Source: Ruminococcaceae bacterium UBA5450
GTDB taxonomy: Bacteria; Bacillota; Clostridia; Oscillospirales; Acutalibacteraceae
Assembly: GCA_002424295.1 (NCBI GenBank)
Contig: DIQY01000136.1
Span: 1-5,047 of the forward strand
DNA length: 5,047 bases
Direction: 5' to 3'
Positions 5,029 through 5,047 of the stretch are shown piece after piece. The position numbers and the translations under genes are program-made. Below the pieces are notes generated by a model. It worked only from the letters and a program-made list of their open reading frames with translations. It had not been told where the DNA came from and ran no database searches. The number at the start of each line of letters is the position of its first letter. Positions within the stretch are counted from its first letter, which is position 1.

Positions 5029-5047
5029 TGGTCCGAGTGGCGAGACT
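5029..5047 (-). tRNA. 3' end of a tRNA gene, cut by the window edge
   Basis: The minus strand from the right edge reads AGT, CTCGC, CACTCGG, A, CCA. This fits the end of a tRNA exactly: T-loop positions 58-60, the 3' strand of the 5-bp T stem (61-65), the 3' strand of the 7-bp acceptor stem (66-72), discriminator A73 and encoded CCA. A terminator follows at once, as is usual. The anticodon lies outside the window. G72 with A73 is the pair used by bacterial tRNA-Pro, but that is only a hint. It cannot be told from here whether the gene is complete or is a 3' fragment left by an integration event. Confidence 0.8.

Overview
The window looks like a stretch of chromosome from a low-GC, Gram-positive anaerobe of the Bacillota, probably class Clostridia. 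The grounds are AT-rich intergenic DNA, strong AAGGAG/GGAGG ribosome binding sites, sigma-A-type promoters with perfect TATAAT boxes, and a thiolase of the kind clostridia use in acetyl-CoA to butyrate metabolism. A family or genus cannot be fixed from the sequence alone. Every gene I can support lies on the minus strand, so transcription runs from high to low coordinates.

In transcription order: (1) At the right edge (5029-5047) are the last 19 nucleotides of a tRNA, with encoded CCA, followed at once by a long hairpin terminator (4980-5028). (2) From 4664 to 4979 there is a gap of about 315 bp with no convincing gene. It holds two pairs of 11-bp-period direct repeats (CGTAGTAA-type), in inverted orientation about 107 bp apart, plus scattered half-sites, a hydrophobic 26-codon reading frame of doubtful status, and the -10 box of the next gene. 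(3) At 4366-4650 is a small acidic protein of unknown function (94 aa) with its own strong terminator (4324-4361). (4) At 949-4106 is a two-gene operon, gltX then glnS (glutamyl- and glutaminyl-tRNA synthetases), behind a clear promoter at 4142-4170. (5) A 380-bp AT-rich gap (568-948) contains a good extended -10 promoter and a leader of about 220 nt. (6) The 5' third of an acetyl-CoA acetyltransferase gene (1-567) runs off the left edge.

The gltX-glnS pair makes functional sense. GltX charges tRNA-Glu and GlnS charges tRNA-Gln directly, so this organism need not depend on the GatCAB transamidation route used by most Bacillota. The thiolase condenses two acetyl-CoA and belongs to a separate transcription unit in central carbon metabolism.

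The housekeeping genes are ordinary. The part that most deserves a second look is the repeat-bearing gap beside the tRNA 3' end. Its paired tandem repeats resemble either integrase arm-type sites around an attachment core or tandem operator boxes for an OmpR-type regulator. Neither reading is proven, and no integrase or regulator gene lies in the window.
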